Assembly: GCF_951229915.1 (NCBI RefSeq)
Contig: NZ_OX579588.1
Location: forward strand, 1,579,001 to 1,643,000
Direction: 5' to 3'
Origin: Candidatus Ornithobacterium hominis
Lineage (GTDB): Bacteria > Bacteroidota > Bacteroidia > Flavobacteriales > Weeksellaceae
Length of the DNA stretch: 64,000 bases
The notes under the pieces were generated by a model. The model searched no databases, was not told the origin of the DNA, and saw nothing but the letters and a program-made list of their open reading frames with translations. Position 1 is the stretch's first letter, and each line of letters opens with the position of its first letter. This document shows positions 8,560-19,200 of this stretch, piece after piece. The position numbers were made by a program, and so were the translations under genes.

Positions 8560-9168
8560 TCATAATGATTCCTCATACGGAATTCGGTGATTGATGGAAC
8601 GCCCCAGTGTTACCTCATCGGCGTATTCTAATTCATCTCCAACTCCAATTCCTCGCGCAATGGTTGAAAGCTTGAGAGGCAATTCCTTGAGCATTTTATA
8701 AAGATAAAAAATAGTAGTATCTCCCTCTATCGTACTACTAAGGGCAAAAATAATTTCTCGAGCTTTGTGTGCTCTATCTATAAGAGGCTGAATATGAAGT
8801 TGGTCTGGCCCAATGCCTTCCATAGGGGAAATTTTACCACCTAAAACATGATAAACGCCTTGGTATTGGCCTGTGTTTTCTATCGCCATTACATCACGAA
8901 TATCTTCAACAATGCATATAATCTTAGAATTTCGGTAGGGATTTTTGCAGATTTCGCATTGCTCTTCATCACAAAGAGAATAGCAAGTTTGGCAACGCCG
9001 AATGTCTTTGACCAAACGTGTGAGCGTCTGTGCAAAAAATTCGGTTTGGCTAGCGGGTCTTTTCAATAAATGCAGGGCTAGGCGAAGGGCGGTTCTTTTG
9101 CCTATACCAGGCAATTGAGCTATTTCTTCTACAGCTTTCTCTAGGAGTTGACTCGGGTAATGATGCAT
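8560..9168 (-). CDS. recR: Recombination mediator protein RecR
   Basis: RecR loads RecA at gaps with RecO/RecF. The 202-aa product has the normal family length. It contains the N-terminal HhH ([18 protein letters not shown]), a four-cysteine zinc finger [16 protein letters not shown] near residues 57-72, and a Toprim domain starting [12 protein letters not shown]. The C-terminal [14 protein letters not shown] is close to the family ending. It is a conserved housekeeping gene and marks the right boundary of the defence island. A TAAATTTG -7 element lies 4 bp before the ATG, suggesting a very short leader. Confidence 0.97.
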   Translation of the reverse strand: MHHYPSQLLEKAVEEIAQLPGIGKRTALRLALHLLKRPASQTEFFAQTLTRLVKDIRRCQTCYSLCDEEQCEICKNPYRNSKIICIVEDIRDVMAIENTGQYQGVYHVLGGKISPMEGIGPDQLHIQPLIDRAHKAREIIFALSSTIEGDTTIFYLYKMLKELPLKLSTIARGIGVGDELEYADEVTLGRSINHRIPYEESL

Positions 9169-9172
9169 GGGG

Positions 9173-9180
9173 CAAATTTA
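9173..9180 (-). promoter_or_regulatory. -7 element TAAATTTG of recR
   Basis: A consensus TAnnTTTG on the minus strand ends 4 bp before the recR ATG. No clear -33 TTTG is visible at the proper distance. The transcript would be nearly leaderless. Confidence 0.4.
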
Positions 9181-9202
9181 ATTTTTTTAAATGATTTATT
9201 AC

Positions 9203-9228
9203 TTTTTTTTTAAGCCTTAAAAAATTTT
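9203..9228. repeat. Palindromic AAGSCTT repeat, copy 1
   Basis: This is the first copy from the left, in the divergent region between recR and nnr. It has the AAGCCTT centre flanked by T9 and A6-T4. I saw no copy in bases 1-9200. Confidence 0.8.
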
Positions 9229-9370
9229 CTCTCTTCTATTTTTCTCGCATCTCAATCAATTTTTTGCAACTCTATCTTGATATCTTTTTCCAATTTCAGC
9301 TGGCTCTTAGTATATTTGATGAAATCAATCTGAAATCATAAAATCTTAAATTTCTTAAAAAAATTAAAAG

Positions 9371-10879
9371 ATGAAAATTATTTCTGCAAATCAAATCCGA
9401 GCATTAGATAAAGTTACTATGAAGAATAAAAACATCTCTTCAATCGAATTAATGGAACATGCGGGACAAGAATTATACACTGAAATTTATAAAAAACATG
9501 CAGCTGCCAAAACTTTCGCAATCTGCTGCGGCAACGGCAACAATGGCGGAGACGGACTGGTCTTGGCTCGCCTGCTACACCAGCAAGGCTGTAGGGTAAT
9601 TATTTTTTGCTCATCTGGAAAAGAGAAAAAATCAGACGAAAATCTAAAAAATTTTTTAAGCCTTGAAAAATTAGGTGTTCCGATTTTAAGATTTGAAGAA
9701 ATCAAACCCATTAAAGATGTGATTTGGGTTGATGCCCTCTTCGGTACTGGGCTAAACCAATCTTTGGCGGGTAAATGGAGAGAAATCGTTAATAAAATCA
9801 ACAATTTAGAAGGAAAAAAAATAGCCATTGATGTTCCTTCTGGTTTGATGGCTGATAAAATTGGAGCAACAGAAGATGTTGTTTTTCAAGCAGATGAAAC
9901 CTTGACGATTGGGCAACCAAAGTTGACTTTTTTCTTCCATGAAACAGGAAAATATGTTGGAGACTTTAAAATCATCGATATTGGGTTAGATGAAAATTAC
10001 TTGAATTTTTTACCCTCTGATTTTTACTTTTCTAGCACAAAAGAAATCAAAAAAATCTATTCGCCCCGTGAGCGATTCAGCCACAAAGGAACTTATGGGC
10101 ACGCACTCATCATTGCAGGTAGTTATGGGAAAATAGGTGCTGCTGTACTTTCCACACAAGCTGCGCTGAGAGCTGGTGCGGGGCTCGTTAGCAATTACAC
10201 TCCCCGTTGTGGCTATGATATTTTACAAATTTCTGCTCCTGAAGCAATGACTTTGACGGATGTAAATCAGAATTTTTTAACTCAATTCCCAGCCGTTGAA
10301 AACTTCAAAAGCATAGGTGTAGGCCCAGGTTTAGGACAAGAAAAAACTACGCAAAGAGCTTTCTTTGGCTGGCTAGAACAAACAAATTTTGAAAAAAAGA
10401 ATTTAATTTTAGACGCTGATGCTCTAAATTTTTTAAGCCTTAAAAAAAATTACTTAAAATTCTTGCCTTCTAATTCAATTTTGACGCCTCACCCTAAAGA
10501 GTTTGAACGCCTCGCTGGAAAGACAACAAACAGCCTAGAACGAATCAATTTAGCTCGTGAATTTGCTCAAGAATTAAATATTATTTTGGTATTAAAAGAT
10601 GCCTACACAGCTGTGATTTCGCCAAGTGGAGAAGTTTTTTTCAATTCCACGGGAAATTCCGCTTTATCTACTGGGGGCAGCGGAGATGTGTTGACAGGCA
10701 TCATCACTGGGTTGTGTGCACAAGGCTATTCAACTTTAGTTGCCTCAAAACTAGGTGTTTGGCTTCATGGGAAAACGCCAACATTGGCTCGAAGCAAAGC
10801 ATCTGAAGAGAGTTTTACCGCTTCTACGATTTTAGCTTATTTAGGCTTGGCTTTCAATCAATTAAATTCAAAGGATTAA
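9371..10879 (+). CDS. nnr: Bifunctional NAD(P)H-hydrate epimerase/dehydratase
   Basis: This enzyme repairs hydrated NADH and NADPH. The 502-aa length matches the fused form. The N-terminal epimerase (YjeF_N) half carries CGNGNNGGDGLVLARLL near residues 53-69. The C-terminal ADP-dependent dehydratase half carries TPHPKEFERL and the nucleotide-binding GNSALSTGGSGDVLTG near residues 425-440. The gene stands alone and is convergent with ctlX. Two copies of the palindromic repeat lie inside it, at about 9652-9672 and 10427-10451. They encode FLSLEK and FLSLKK at positions that differ between the two halves of the protein, so the repeats are not domain conservation. Confidence 0.96.
   Translation: MKIISANQIRALDKVTMKNKNISSIELMEHAGQELYTEIYKKHAAAKTFAICCGNGNNGGDGLVLARLLHQQGCRVIIFCSSGKEKKSDENLKNFLSLEKLGVPILRFEEIKPIKDVIWVDALFGTGLNQSLAGKWREIVNKINNLEGKKIAIDVPSGLMADKIGATEDVVFQADETLTIGQPKLTFFFHETGKYVGDFKIIDIGLDENYLNFLPSDFYFSSTKEIKKIYSPRERFSHKGTYGHALIIAGSYGKIGAAVLSTQAALRAGAGLVSNYTPRCGYDILQISAPEAMTLTDVNQNFLTQFPAVENFKSIGVGPGLGQEKTTQRAFFGWLEQTNFEKKNLILDADALNFLSLKKNYLKFLPSNSILTPHPKEFERLAGKTTNSLERINLAREFAQELNIILVLKDAYTAVISPSGEVFFNSTGNSALSTGGSGDVLTGIITGLCAQGYSTLVASKLGVWLHGKTPTLARSKASEESFTASTILAYLGLAFNQLNSKD
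10427..10451. repeat. Palindromic AAGSCTT repeat inside nnr
   Basis: A well-formed copy read as FLSLKK within the dehydratase half; a weaker copy lies at about 9652-9672 in the same gene. Confidence 0.7.
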
Positions 10880-10888
10880 TTTACCTTC

Positions 10889-10921
10889 AAGAGCTTATTT
10901 TAAAATTTAAAACAAGCTCTT
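10889..10921. terminator. Bidirectional terminator between nnr and ctlX
   Basis: AAGAGCTTATTTT pairs with AAAACAAGCTCTT around a short AT loop, with one G-U/A mismatch. The hairpin sits between two convergent genes. Confidence 0.75.
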
Positions 10922-10993
10922 AGAAATATTTTCCTCAGCAAATTTGATTTTTCACCTCTCCCTAAAAAAAGAGACTAATCGACTTAAAAATTT

Positions 10994-11950
10994 TTAAGCC
11001 TTGGGAAGGAAGATTTCCGCCATCATACAGCGGGCACTTCCTCCGCCTAATTTTTCAATCGTAGGAATCGCAACAGGAATGATTTCATTGTATTTCTCTA
11101 AAGCCTCCAACTGACTGTTTTCCAAAGAATTGAATGCTGATTGCGACATGACTAATTTTTTCTCTCCATTTTGAGATTCTACTTGTAGCATGTTTCCCGC
11201 AAAATGGTTCATCTGCTGAGTTGTAATCGTAATGATTTCTTTCCCGCTATTTTTCAAGAATTTTGTTACATTTTTGCGTTCTTTTTCATCTAAAATAGAC
11301 TCTAAGCAAATCACCACATATTGATGGGCTACACACATCATGACATTGGTATGGTAGATCGCTTTATTTTCACCATTAGAATTTTGTAAGGCTTTAAAAA
11401 TCACTGGTGTAAACTCAAATTCCTCACAAAATTCAAGCAATAAATTTTCATCTGTGCGGGGTGAAATTGCGGCATAGGCCAAACGATTTTCTCGGTCTAA
11501 TATCATGCTACCTGTTCCTTCTAGGTAAATTTCATCTTCTTCTGCTTCTGTAAAATCAATTACATCATTGATTTTGAAACCATGATTTTCGATGATTTCA
11601 AAAATTTCAGGGCGACGCTCAGCTCTTCTATTCTCGGCATACATCGGGTAAATCGCAATATTCCCGTTAGCGTGGGTGCTAAACCAGTTATTGGGGAAAA
11701 TAGAATCAGGTGTGTGCGGTTCTGCCGTGTCTTTTACGACTAAAACTTCTACTCCTGCGTCTTTCAATTTACCAACCATCGCTTGGAATTCTGCCAAGGC
11801 TTTTTCTTGATTTACAAAGAATTCACTTTCTGCTGGTTTTTCTTGAAAATAGTTGTTTTTAGCAGTCTCTGCATTGTAGCCAAAAGCGACAGGCTCTACC
11901 ATTAGAATGCTTTTAGTGTTTTGATTTTCAGTCGGGTTTAGATTTTCCAT
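10994..11950 (-). CDS. ctlX: Citrulline/arginine-type hydrolase, CtlX family
   Basis: The 318-aa protein belongs to the amidinotransferase/guanidine-hydrolase fold and looks like the CtlX (citrulline utilisation hydrolase) branch. Visible family features are FPNNWFSTH near residue 87, the acidic ...EGTGSMILDR segment, and GGGSARCMMAEI at the C-terminus holding the nucleophilic Cys. No signal peptide is present, so it is cytoplasmic. It starts directly after the dprA stop, suggesting co-transcription. The last codons Lys-Ala-stop (AAG GCT TAA) lie inside a half copy of the palindromic repeat. Assignment to citrulline and not arginine or dimethylarginine is from family memory. Confidence 0.85.
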   Translation of the reverse strand: MENLNPTENQNTKSILMVEPVAFGYNAETAKNNYFQEKPAESEFFVNQEKALAEFQAMVGKLKDAGVEVLVVKDTAEPHTPDSIFPNNWFSTHANGNIAIYPMYAENRRAERRPEIFEIIENHGFKINDVIDFTEAEEDEIYLEGTGSMILDRENRLAYAAISPRTDENLLLEFCEEFEFTPVIFKALQNSNGENKAIYHTNVMMCVAHQYVVICLESILDEKERKNVTKFLKNSGKEIITITTQQMNHFAGNMLQVESQNGEKKLVMSQSAFNSLENSQLEALEKYNEIIPVAIPTIEKLGGGSARCMMAEIFLPKA

Positions 11951-13045
11951 TTATAATATTTCATATTTTTTCCCAGGTAGGGGTTTGATTAAATTCTTAA
12001 GCTCCAAATCTAATAAAATTGGCATGATTTGAAAAGTAGCCAAGCCTGTAGAAGTAGAAATTTCATCAATGTGCAAGCTAGCTTTTTCTTTCAGGCATTC
12101 GTAGATTTTGCTCTGATTTTCGGTTAATTCCACAAAAAGCTCTCGTTGTTTTTTTTGATTTTTCTCTTTTTTAAAACCTAAATATTTTAAAACATCTGCT
12201 GCTTCTGTGATTAAAAAAGCTTGATGGTTTTTGATTAAATGATGGCATCCCGCACTTTGCTCATCGGTAATTCTTCCTGGCATAGCAAAGACATCACGAT
12301 TGTAGGCATTAGCGTGACGCGCTGTACTCATGGCTCCTCCAGCAATGCGTGACTCTACGACAATGGTTGCATGCGACAGGCCTGCTATGATACGATTTCG
12401 GCGAAGAAAATTTTGTGGCTCAGCTTGATGAAAAGTACTAAATTCTGAGACCACTCCTCCAGTTTCTAGCATTTTTCCTGCTACCGCTGTGTGTGCTTTG
12501 GGGTTAATTTGGTTTAAGCCATGTGCCATTACGCCAATGGTAGGCAAATGATTTTCTAGGCTTGCTTGGTGTGCTGTTATGTCAACACCAAAGGCTAAGC
12601 CGCTGACAATTGTGATGGGGTAAGCAGCTAATTCTTTTATCAACTGTTCTATAAAATTTCTCCCGCGGCTTGTCATTTTACGCGTTCCTACGATTGCTAA
12701 AAATTTACCTTCATTTAAATTCACATTCCCTTTGGTGAAGATTACGGGCGGAGCATCAATGCATTCTTTCAGCAAAAAAGGATATGATTCACTCTGGATT
12801 TCTAAGGGTTTAATATTTTTCAGTTTTCCTTTTTCTAGTTCGGCTTGTGCTAATTCTAAATACTGATTATCTCCAATGGCATTTGCAATTTTGGCTGAAA
12901 TTCCCGGGATTTTTATTTTCTCTGATTTTTCTAAACCCCAAACTTTTCTTGCGCTACCAAAATGCTGAATTAGTTTTCGATGGTTTACATTTCCTACCCC
13001 AGGCGTGTAGCTTAGGGCTAATTGATATAGTAATTCGTTTTCCAC
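11951..13045 (-). CDS. dprA: DNA-processing protein DprA
   Basis: DprA protects incoming single-stranded DNA and loads RecA during natural transformation. The 364-aa protein shows the Rossmann-like core: GTRKMTSRG, SGLAFGVDITAH, then RRNRIIAGLSHATIVVE and GGAMSTARHA. An N-terminal helix-hairpin region and a C-terminal winged helix (from about residue 305) flank it. The start is a GTG at 13045. The stop abuts the ctlX ATG. Presence of dprA supports, but does not prove, competence. That is relevant to the short palindromic repeat spread through this window. Confidence 0.95.
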   Translation of the reverse strand: MENELLYQLALSYTPGVGNVNHRKLIQHFGSARKVWGLEKSEKIKIPGISAKIANAIGDNQYLELAQAELEKGKLKNIKPLEIQSESYPFLLKECIDAPPVIFTKGNVNLNEGKFLAIVGTRKMTSRGRNFIEQLIKELAAYPITIVSGLAFGVDITAHQASLENHLPTIGVMAHGLNQINPKAHTAVAGKMLETGGVVSEFSTFHQAEPQNFLRRNRIIAGLSHATIVVESRIAGGAMSTARHANAYNRDVFAMPGRITDEQSAGCHHLIKNHQAFLITEAADVLKYLGFKKEKNQKKQRELFVELTENQSKIYECLKEKASLHIDEISTSTGLATFQIMPILLDLELKNLIKPLPGKKYEIL

Positions 13046-13114
13046 GCTTAAATATAGTTATGAACTTGTTAATATCTAAATTCTAAAGCTTAATTTTTTT
13101 TTCAACAGATTTAT

Positions 13115-13122
13115 TATTTTTG
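13115..13122 (+). promoter_or_regulatory. -7 element TATTTTTG before the HU/SPOR gene
   Basis: A perfect TAnnTTTG ends 5 bp before the ATG at 13128. It overlaps a GTG at 13122, which therefore is not the start. The transcript would be leaderless or nearly so. Confidence 0.45.
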
Positions 13123-13127
13123 TGATT

Positions 13128-14069
13128 ATGGAGATTTCAAAGATACTGAAAGATTTGCTTTTTGAGCATGAATGTGTGATTATTCCTGAATTTGGTGGAT
13201 TTATTACCCGAAATGAGTCTGCGCAGTTTGACCGTGTAAACTACACATTTACACCACCGCGTAAAGTCATTTCATTCAACCCTATGCTAAAGCATGATGA
13301 TGGTTTAATCATTTCTGTTATTGCTCAAAAAAATGAATTAGACTATTCTGAGGCTAAAAAAATCTTATCTACTTGGGTAGAAGATATAAAAATTAAACTT
13401 CAGCAGAATCAAAGTTTTCATTTTTCTTCGTTGGGTCAATTAAAGGCTGAGCGTGGAATTCTTGAATTCACTCCACATCATCGTTTGAATTTGAATAAAG
13501 AATGCTATGGGCTTGCTTCCTTTGAAATGCAGAGACTCATCAAAGCTCCAGTAGAAACGCCACAAAAAGTTTCTGTTTACAAAGAATGGCAATCTTATGC
13601 GGCGGCTATTGTTTTTGCACTAGGTATTGGAGCTACTGGTTTTTATGCTAATCAAAGCGTCTTTAATTCACAGTTGAGCAGTTTCTTCCCCATTTCGGTT
13701 TCTTCTGCACAACAAGATATGCCTGCCGTTTCTACTAAAAATAAAGTGATTGAAAATTATGAAATTTCTAAAGGCTTAGAAAATTCTACTGAAAACCAAG
13801 CCAATGAAATTGATGAAGAAAAAGAAGATACTCCTTCTATTGAGATTAAACCCTACCAAGTCATCGGTGGCTCTTACAAAAAATACCACCAAGCAATGGA
13901 ACGTGAAGCTTATATGAGAACGCATGGCTATCCTGAAGCGGTAATTATAGGGAATGTTAATAATTTTACCATGGTAGCTTATCAAACTTTTGATAATCGA
14001 GAAGATGCGCTAAAGCTTAAACGCGAGATTGAAAGGAAGGGTAAAGATGTTTTCTTAAGAGAGGAATAA
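13128..14069 (+). CDS. HU-like domain / transmembrane / SPOR protein
   Basis: The 313-aa protein is a Bacteroidetes-specific bitopic membrane protein. Residues about 1-130 are the HU-CCDC81-type domain (FEHECVIIPEFGGFI, SFNPMLKHDDGLI). A transmembrane helix lies near residues 155-172 (YAAAIVFALGIGATGFYA), followed by a charged linker and a C-terminal SPOR domain (YQVIGGSYKKYHQAMEREA to the end). SPOR domains bind denuded septal peptidoglycan, so a division-site role is likely, with the HU-like part in the cytoplasm. I chose the ATG at 13128 over the upstream GTG because the GTG overlaps the -7 promoter element. Confidence 0.85.
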   Translation: MEISKILKDLLFEHECVIIPEFGGFITRNESAQFDRVNYTFTPPRKVISFNPMLKHDDGLIISVIAQKNELDYSEAKKILSTWVEDIKIKLQQNQSFHFSSLGQLKAERGILEFTPHHRLNLNKECYGLASFEMQRLIKAPVETPQKVSVYKEWQSYAAAIVFALGIGATGFYANQSVFNSQLSSFFPISVSSAQQDMPAVSTKNKVIENYEISKGLENSTENQANEIDEEKEDTPSIEIKPYQVIGGSYKKYHQAMEREAYMRTHGYPEAVIIGNVNNFTMVAYQTFDNREDALKLKREIERKGKDVFLREE

Positions 14070-14100
14070 GTTTTTTGTTCATTATTTTGATAAAAAAGGA

Positions 14101-14126
14101 TTTTTTTTTAAGGCTTAAAAAATTTT
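14101..14126. repeat. Palindromic AAGSCTT repeat, copy 2
   Basis: Located 30 bp after the HU/SPOR stop, in the AAGGCTT version, with T9 and A6-T4 flanks. Confidence 0.8.
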
Positions 14127-14147
14127 CCTTTTTTTTTAATAAAAATT

Positions 14148-14196
14148 AAAAAGGTTTAAAAAAATCATATTTTATTTTTTTAGCCTTGAGAAATTT
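14148..14196 (+). repeat. 49-bp direct repeat, left of susCD1
   Basis: This 49-bp stretch matches 19512-19560 at 43 of 49 positions, with TTAAAAAAATCATATTTTAT identical in both. It contains a degenerate palindromic element at its right end. Together the two copies bracket the susC1-susD1 pair. Confidence 0.65.
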
Positions 14197-14225
14197 CAGA
14201 AAAACTCTAAATCATAATAAAAAAT

Positions 14226-14250
14226 AAAGCCACCTTTCAGTGGCTCTATT
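14226..14250 (-). terminator. Terminator of the susC1-susD1 operon
   Basis: AGCCAC and GTGGCT form a stem about 20 bp downstream of the susD1 stop, with A/T runs on both sides so that it can act in both directions. Confidence 0.65.
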
Positions 14251-14271
14251 TTTTTGTTTATCAAATTCAAA

Positions 14272-16221
14272 TTAATTTGATGTTGGTGCAGCATTAGCTT
14301 CGGTTGGCCAGTAAGGATTTTGATAAATGACACTGTTTTCTGCTTTTCCATCGGGTGAAGTCAACAAGAAATGCTCTAAGTTGATCGGCGATAGATAGTG
14401 CGCCATTGTCCAGTTCAATCCATTATAGAATAAATTTCCTGATTCTCTAATCTGATAAGGTCTTAGATAAAGACTGGCTGATTTAGGAGAAACGTTAGGG
14501 TCTTCTTCTGGCATAGCGACTAATCTTGATTTACCTTCTTCATCCACATACCATTCTTGCATTGGCCCCCAAAGTTTGAAACCTTCTATTTGATAATTAT
14601 TTAACTGCTCTAGAGAACGCCATCTCTTTAAATCATTCATCCGTTTAGATTCTGCGATGAACTCAGATCTTCTCTCGCGTCTGATGTTGTACATTACTTT
14701 ATCTACCAAGCTTCCTGCGGTGTACTTCGCCCAGTCATTTTCTTTTGATAGGTCTGTTGCATTGATGGTAATGTAGGGATCTGCTGGCAAACCAGCTCTA
14801 GTTCTTATAGCTCCCCAGTATTGCAATGATTTACTACTTAAGTTATTGTCTTTTGTATATTGGGCTTCAATGTAATTTAAATAGGCTTCGCCTGAGCGAT
14901 AAACCAAACTCCCTATATCTGAGTCCACAGTTGATTTCAGATGTTTTTCGTCAGGGTTCAAGCCTTTTCTAATTTCGTAACCTGTTGTTGACTTTCTTTC
15001 ATTAATATCTAAAATATTAGAGATTCTTGCTTTTACAACGGTATTTGTTGTTAAATAATCACCTGGTTGCTTCATAAACATTTGTAACCTTTCATCACGA
15101 TCTTTACGGACGGTTTCTATATAATCATCTCCATGATAGCCTGAATTGGGTGCATAAATAGGTAATCCGTTCTTCATTAAAAAGGATTCCACATAACTTT
15201 TAGTATAGCCTGTTGCTCCGCCTTCCATGATGTAAGTCATTGTTTTATGCCCCACATATTTCTCATCATATTTTCTCCACAAAAGAACTTCTGAATAGCC
15301 AGCCATATTAGTGTCTGAGAACATCATGTAGTAAGGATTCTCAAAAACTCCCGAAGCTCCAATTTTGTGATTATTTTCTACCAAAGGAGCTGCCGTAATG
15401 ACGGCTTCTGCACTTTCCATTGCTTCAGACAAGAAGAAGTTAACTTCACTATCAATATCAATACTAAAGCCAGCTAAATAATCTTTATTTGCTCCTGGCC
15501 ATCCTGGCCCTCCAGGAACAAAAGCAGTGCCTTTAAAGTTTTTTAGCCAAGTTCCTTCGTATAGAGCTACTTCTGATTTTAGTAACTGAGCCACTTCTTT
15601 GCTGATTCTATTTTTGTTTGAAACAGGGCTGCTTTGTAGCAGTTCAATGGCTTTATCTAAATCTTGTAGTATGAATCTTGCGACTTCATTTCTTGGTCTT
15701 CTTTTTGAGGCTTCTATTAGCTCTTCTTTTTCATCTTTTAGAACTTTTGTAATGATTGGAAAATCACCAAAGGTTTTTAACTTTCCAAAATATTCTTTTG
15801 CTCTTAAGAAGTAAGCTTCGCCTATGTAATGTTTTATCCAAGTTTCGTTTCCAGTGATTTTACCAGCCTCATACTTAGGCAAGGTTTTATCGAAAAAATA
15901 ATTCATATCTCGAATGTAGCCAAAACTCCAAGCGCCTCCATTGGCGCCTACTTTCCACTCACCAGGTAGGAATATGCCATTCCCATTCACCCCAGCTTGA
16001 TTATCGGTGCCGTTATCTCCTAAGAAAGTTCCAGCGCCCCACCCACCATGGGTGTAGAAATTATATTTACTGATGGTGTATGTTGCCAATTGATCTTCTG
16101 TAGAGAAATACACTTCTGGAGTGACGTTAGAGAGTGGAGCTCTATCTAAATAATCGTTACAGCCCGTTAAACCTAGAATGGCTATTCCAGTAATTGCTAT
16201 ATTTTTTATTATTTGTTTCAT
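14272..16221 (-). CDS. SusD/RagB-family outer-membrane nutrient-binding lipoprotein (pair 1)
   Basis: A SusD-like surface lipoprotein that caps its SusC transporter and binds the substrate, which I cannot predict. I start it at the ATG at 16221, giving 649 aa. From there the N-terminus is a lipoprotein signal ending LTGC near residue 20, followed by the classic NDYLDRAP. The longer open frame upstream would overlap susC1. The C-terminal SusD signature region R-x-E-R-R-SEF (NIRRERRSEFIAESKRMNDLKRW) is present. It lies 11 bp downstream of susC1 in the same operon and is the last gene before a hairpin terminator. Confidence 0.92.
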   Translation of the reverse strand: MKQIIKNIAITGIAILGLTGCNDYLDRAPLSNVTPEVYFSTEDQLATYTISKYNFYTHGGWGAGTFLGDNGTDNQAGVNGNGIFLPGEWKVGANGGAWSFGYIRDMNYFFDKTLPKYEAGKITGNETWIKHYIGEAYFLRAKEYFGKLKTFGDFPIITKVLKDEKEELIEASKRRPRNEVARFILQDLDKAIELLQSSPVSNKNRISKEVAQLLKSEVALYEGTWLKNFKGTAFVPGGPGWPGANKDYLAGFSIDIDSEVNFFLSEAMESAEAVITAAPLVENNHKIGASGVFENPYYMMFSDTNMAGYSEVLLWRKYDEKYVGHKTMTYIMEGGATGYTKSYVESFLMKNGLPIYAPNSGYHGDDYIETVRKDRDERLQMFMKQPGDYLTTNTVVKARISNILDINERKSTTGYEIRKGLNPDEKHLKSTVDSDIGSLVYRSGEAYLNYIEAQYTKDNNLSSKSLQYWGAIRTRAGLPADPYITINATDLSKENDWAKYTAGSLVDKVMYNIRRERRSEFIAESKRMNDLKRWRSLEQLNNYQIEGFKLWGPMQEWYVDEEGKSRLVAMPEEDPNVSPKSASLYLRPYQIRESGNLFYNGLNWTMAHYLSPINLEHFLLTSPDGKAENSVIYQNPYWPTEANAAPTSN

Positions 16222-16232
16222 TATTAATATTT

Positions 16233-19200
16233 TTAAAATGTTATACTTATACCAGTTGAGATGGTTTTTGACAATGGGTAAATTTTCCCGTTCCCCCATG
16301 ATCCACCAGTAGTCTCGGGGTCAAAAATGTCGATTAGTTTAGTCCAAGTCATTAAATTCTCTCCTGAGAAATAAATTCTAACTTTAGAGAATCCAATTTT
16401 ATCCATCAACTGCTGCGGTAAGGTGTAGCCGATTTGTAAATTCTTAAGTCTAATATAAGACGCATCTTGTAGCCAACGCGTTTGCGTATAAAAGTTTTTG
16501 CCTCCATTTGCATTTACACGAGGGAAATAAGCATCTACATTAGGCCCAAATGGGCTTGTGGTATTTTCTGGCCTGAAATAATCTAAGTGTTGCTCAAAAG
16601 CTGCTGCTTGCCATTGATTATTATTAGCTCCATTAAAGTAAGGTCCATCTACAGATAGATCTCTCTTGCCCACTCCTTGGAAGAAAGCGCTCACATCAAA
16701 GCCTTTGTAATTTGCGTATAGATTAAGTCCAAATTGGTATCTTGGGCTATTATTACCAATAATCTTACGATCTCCTGTATCTCCTAAAATACCTTTTCCT
16801 CCTGAGATCTCACCGTCTCCATTTAAGTCTTCATACATGATGTCTCCTGCTTTCCAGTCACTGCCCAAGCGGTTTTGGTTAACTTTTGCCAGCCAGTCTT
16901 TCATTTCCTCATCAGTTTTTGCCATGCCGTGTGTTACATACCCCCAAATATCACCAAAATATCGTCCCTCGTAGTAGTCGTTAATTCTCTTTAGTTCATT
17001 GGGGTATTTCAATATTTTTTGTCTATTGTCTGTTAAAGTACCTCTAAGACCATAGGTGAAATCTTGCCCAATTTTGTCGTTCCAAGACAAAGAAAGCTCA
17101 AAACCTTTGGATAACATATCTGTATTATTAATTCTAGGAGGGTTTGTGCCTAATACTCCTGGCAATTGTGGGGCAGGGCCTACCATATCAAACGTTGTTC
17201 TTTTAAATAATTCAAACGTAGCGCTCAGTTTGTTGTTGAAGGCTCCTAAATCAAGTCCAATGTTCCAATCCCTAACTCTTTCCCAAGTTAGTAGTGAGCT
17301 TACCATACCTGGTGTGCCGGCTGTATTTGTTCTTTCACCGTTTAATAACCAGTTACCATTTAAATTCCCTAAAGGCATGGTTAAAAAGAATGGATACCAG
17401 CTATTAGTGGCTTGGTTTCCTAATTCACCGTAAGAACCTCTAATTTTAAATGTATTAATGGTTCTCAGCCAAGAATCTGAATTTGCCCAGAAATCTTCAT
17501 TTGCCATGTTCCAACCCGCAGATACCGCTGGGAACCAGTTCCATCTTTTATCTCTCAAAAATCTACTTGAGCCATCATACCTTAAACTCAATTCTAGTAA
17601 GTATTTATTGTCATAGTCATAATTAATGCGTCCGAAAAAACCAGCTGTCGCCCAATGCTGAAACTGACCACTGACATTCATATCTTTACCAGCTGTGGTG
17701 TTTAGCGTTGGTACGTTAAAATCTAATAAGTCTTTTCTCCAAGCAGAAAGAGTTCTGTATTTATTTAATTCTGATTGAAAGCCTAGCATGAATTTAGTAT
17801 TATGCAACCCAAAAGATTTTGTGTAATCTGTATAAATATTTGGTGAAAAGAAGTTGGCTTTGTAAGCATATTCATAAACTCTAGATTCACCTTGTCCCAT
17901 GCCATTTGATTGATAATTAACTGGCGTAGGATTGCCTAAGCTATCATAAGAATAAATGGGTAAGAAGTAAGTATGATTAAAATCATAAGAGGTCTTATAG
18001 CTTAAATTGGCATGAATATTCCAGTTCTTTGCTGGTGTTATCATTAAATTTAGCTGTTGCAGTAATTCATCATTTTCATCTTCAGATCTATTATTCAATA
18101 AATGTTCTATTTCATTTCCAAATACATAATTCCCATTATTATCATACATCGGCATAGTTGGCCATCTTCTGGCTATATTGTGATAAAACAAACCTGTATC
18201 ATAGCCTGGCTTCCCAAATATTCTTCTTTGAAATCTAGCATTATAATCCAACTTCAACCAATCTTTTAATTGTGCTGAAAACTTCCCGTTGAAACTATAG
18301 CGATCATAGGTATCTGTATTAAATCTCAATAAGCCTTCCATTCCCAGCCAGTTTGCTGACAAATAAAAGTTTACTTTTTGTGATCCTCCACGTACGCTCA
18401 AATTATGCTCTTGAGATTGAGTCCAATCTCGGTAGAATTCTTTAAACCAATTCCTATTGGAGAAACCATTGGTATAAGCTGCCCAACTATTCGTGTTAGG
18501 AATCCATTCCGTTTCTTCTTTTAATGAACCATTTTTATGAGCAATGATTTTTTTAATCGTTTCTGGCGAAAACACGGGGTTTCCTCCTGCCGCTCTAGCT
18601 GCATCATTCATATAATAAGCAAACCTCTCTGAATCAATCATTTTTGGCTGCAATAAAGGTGAATTAAACCTTAAGTCGCCTTTGTAGTTAACGATAATTC
18701 TTCCTTCTGCACCTTTCTTTGTCGTCACCAAGATAACCCCAAAAGGAGCTCGGCTACCATATAATGCCGATGATGCGGCATCTTTTAATACTGAAATGTT
18801 TTCAATATCATTGGGGTTTAGTCTTGCTAAATTTCCTTCTACTCCATCAATTAAAACTAAAGGCGAACCTGTTGAACCTGAACCAATGGTGCCCGAACCA
18901 CGAATATTAAAATTTGGGGCGTTATTTAGCTCCCCCCCTCCGTTGCCAATGGAAAAATTCATACCAGCTACTTGCCCTTGCAAAGCCTGCACAGCATTCT
19001 GCACTGGGCGCTGTGCCAACGCATCACCATCAATTACTGAAACCGCTCCTGTCAAATTTTCTTTCTTCTGTTTACCAAAAGCAACTACTACTTCTAAATT
19101 AATTTCTGATTCTAAATTAATTGTCCCGACGTCTAATTTATTCACCGTAATGGTTTTTACATTTAACGTAATTGGGTTTGTAATCACTAGGTGATTGCCG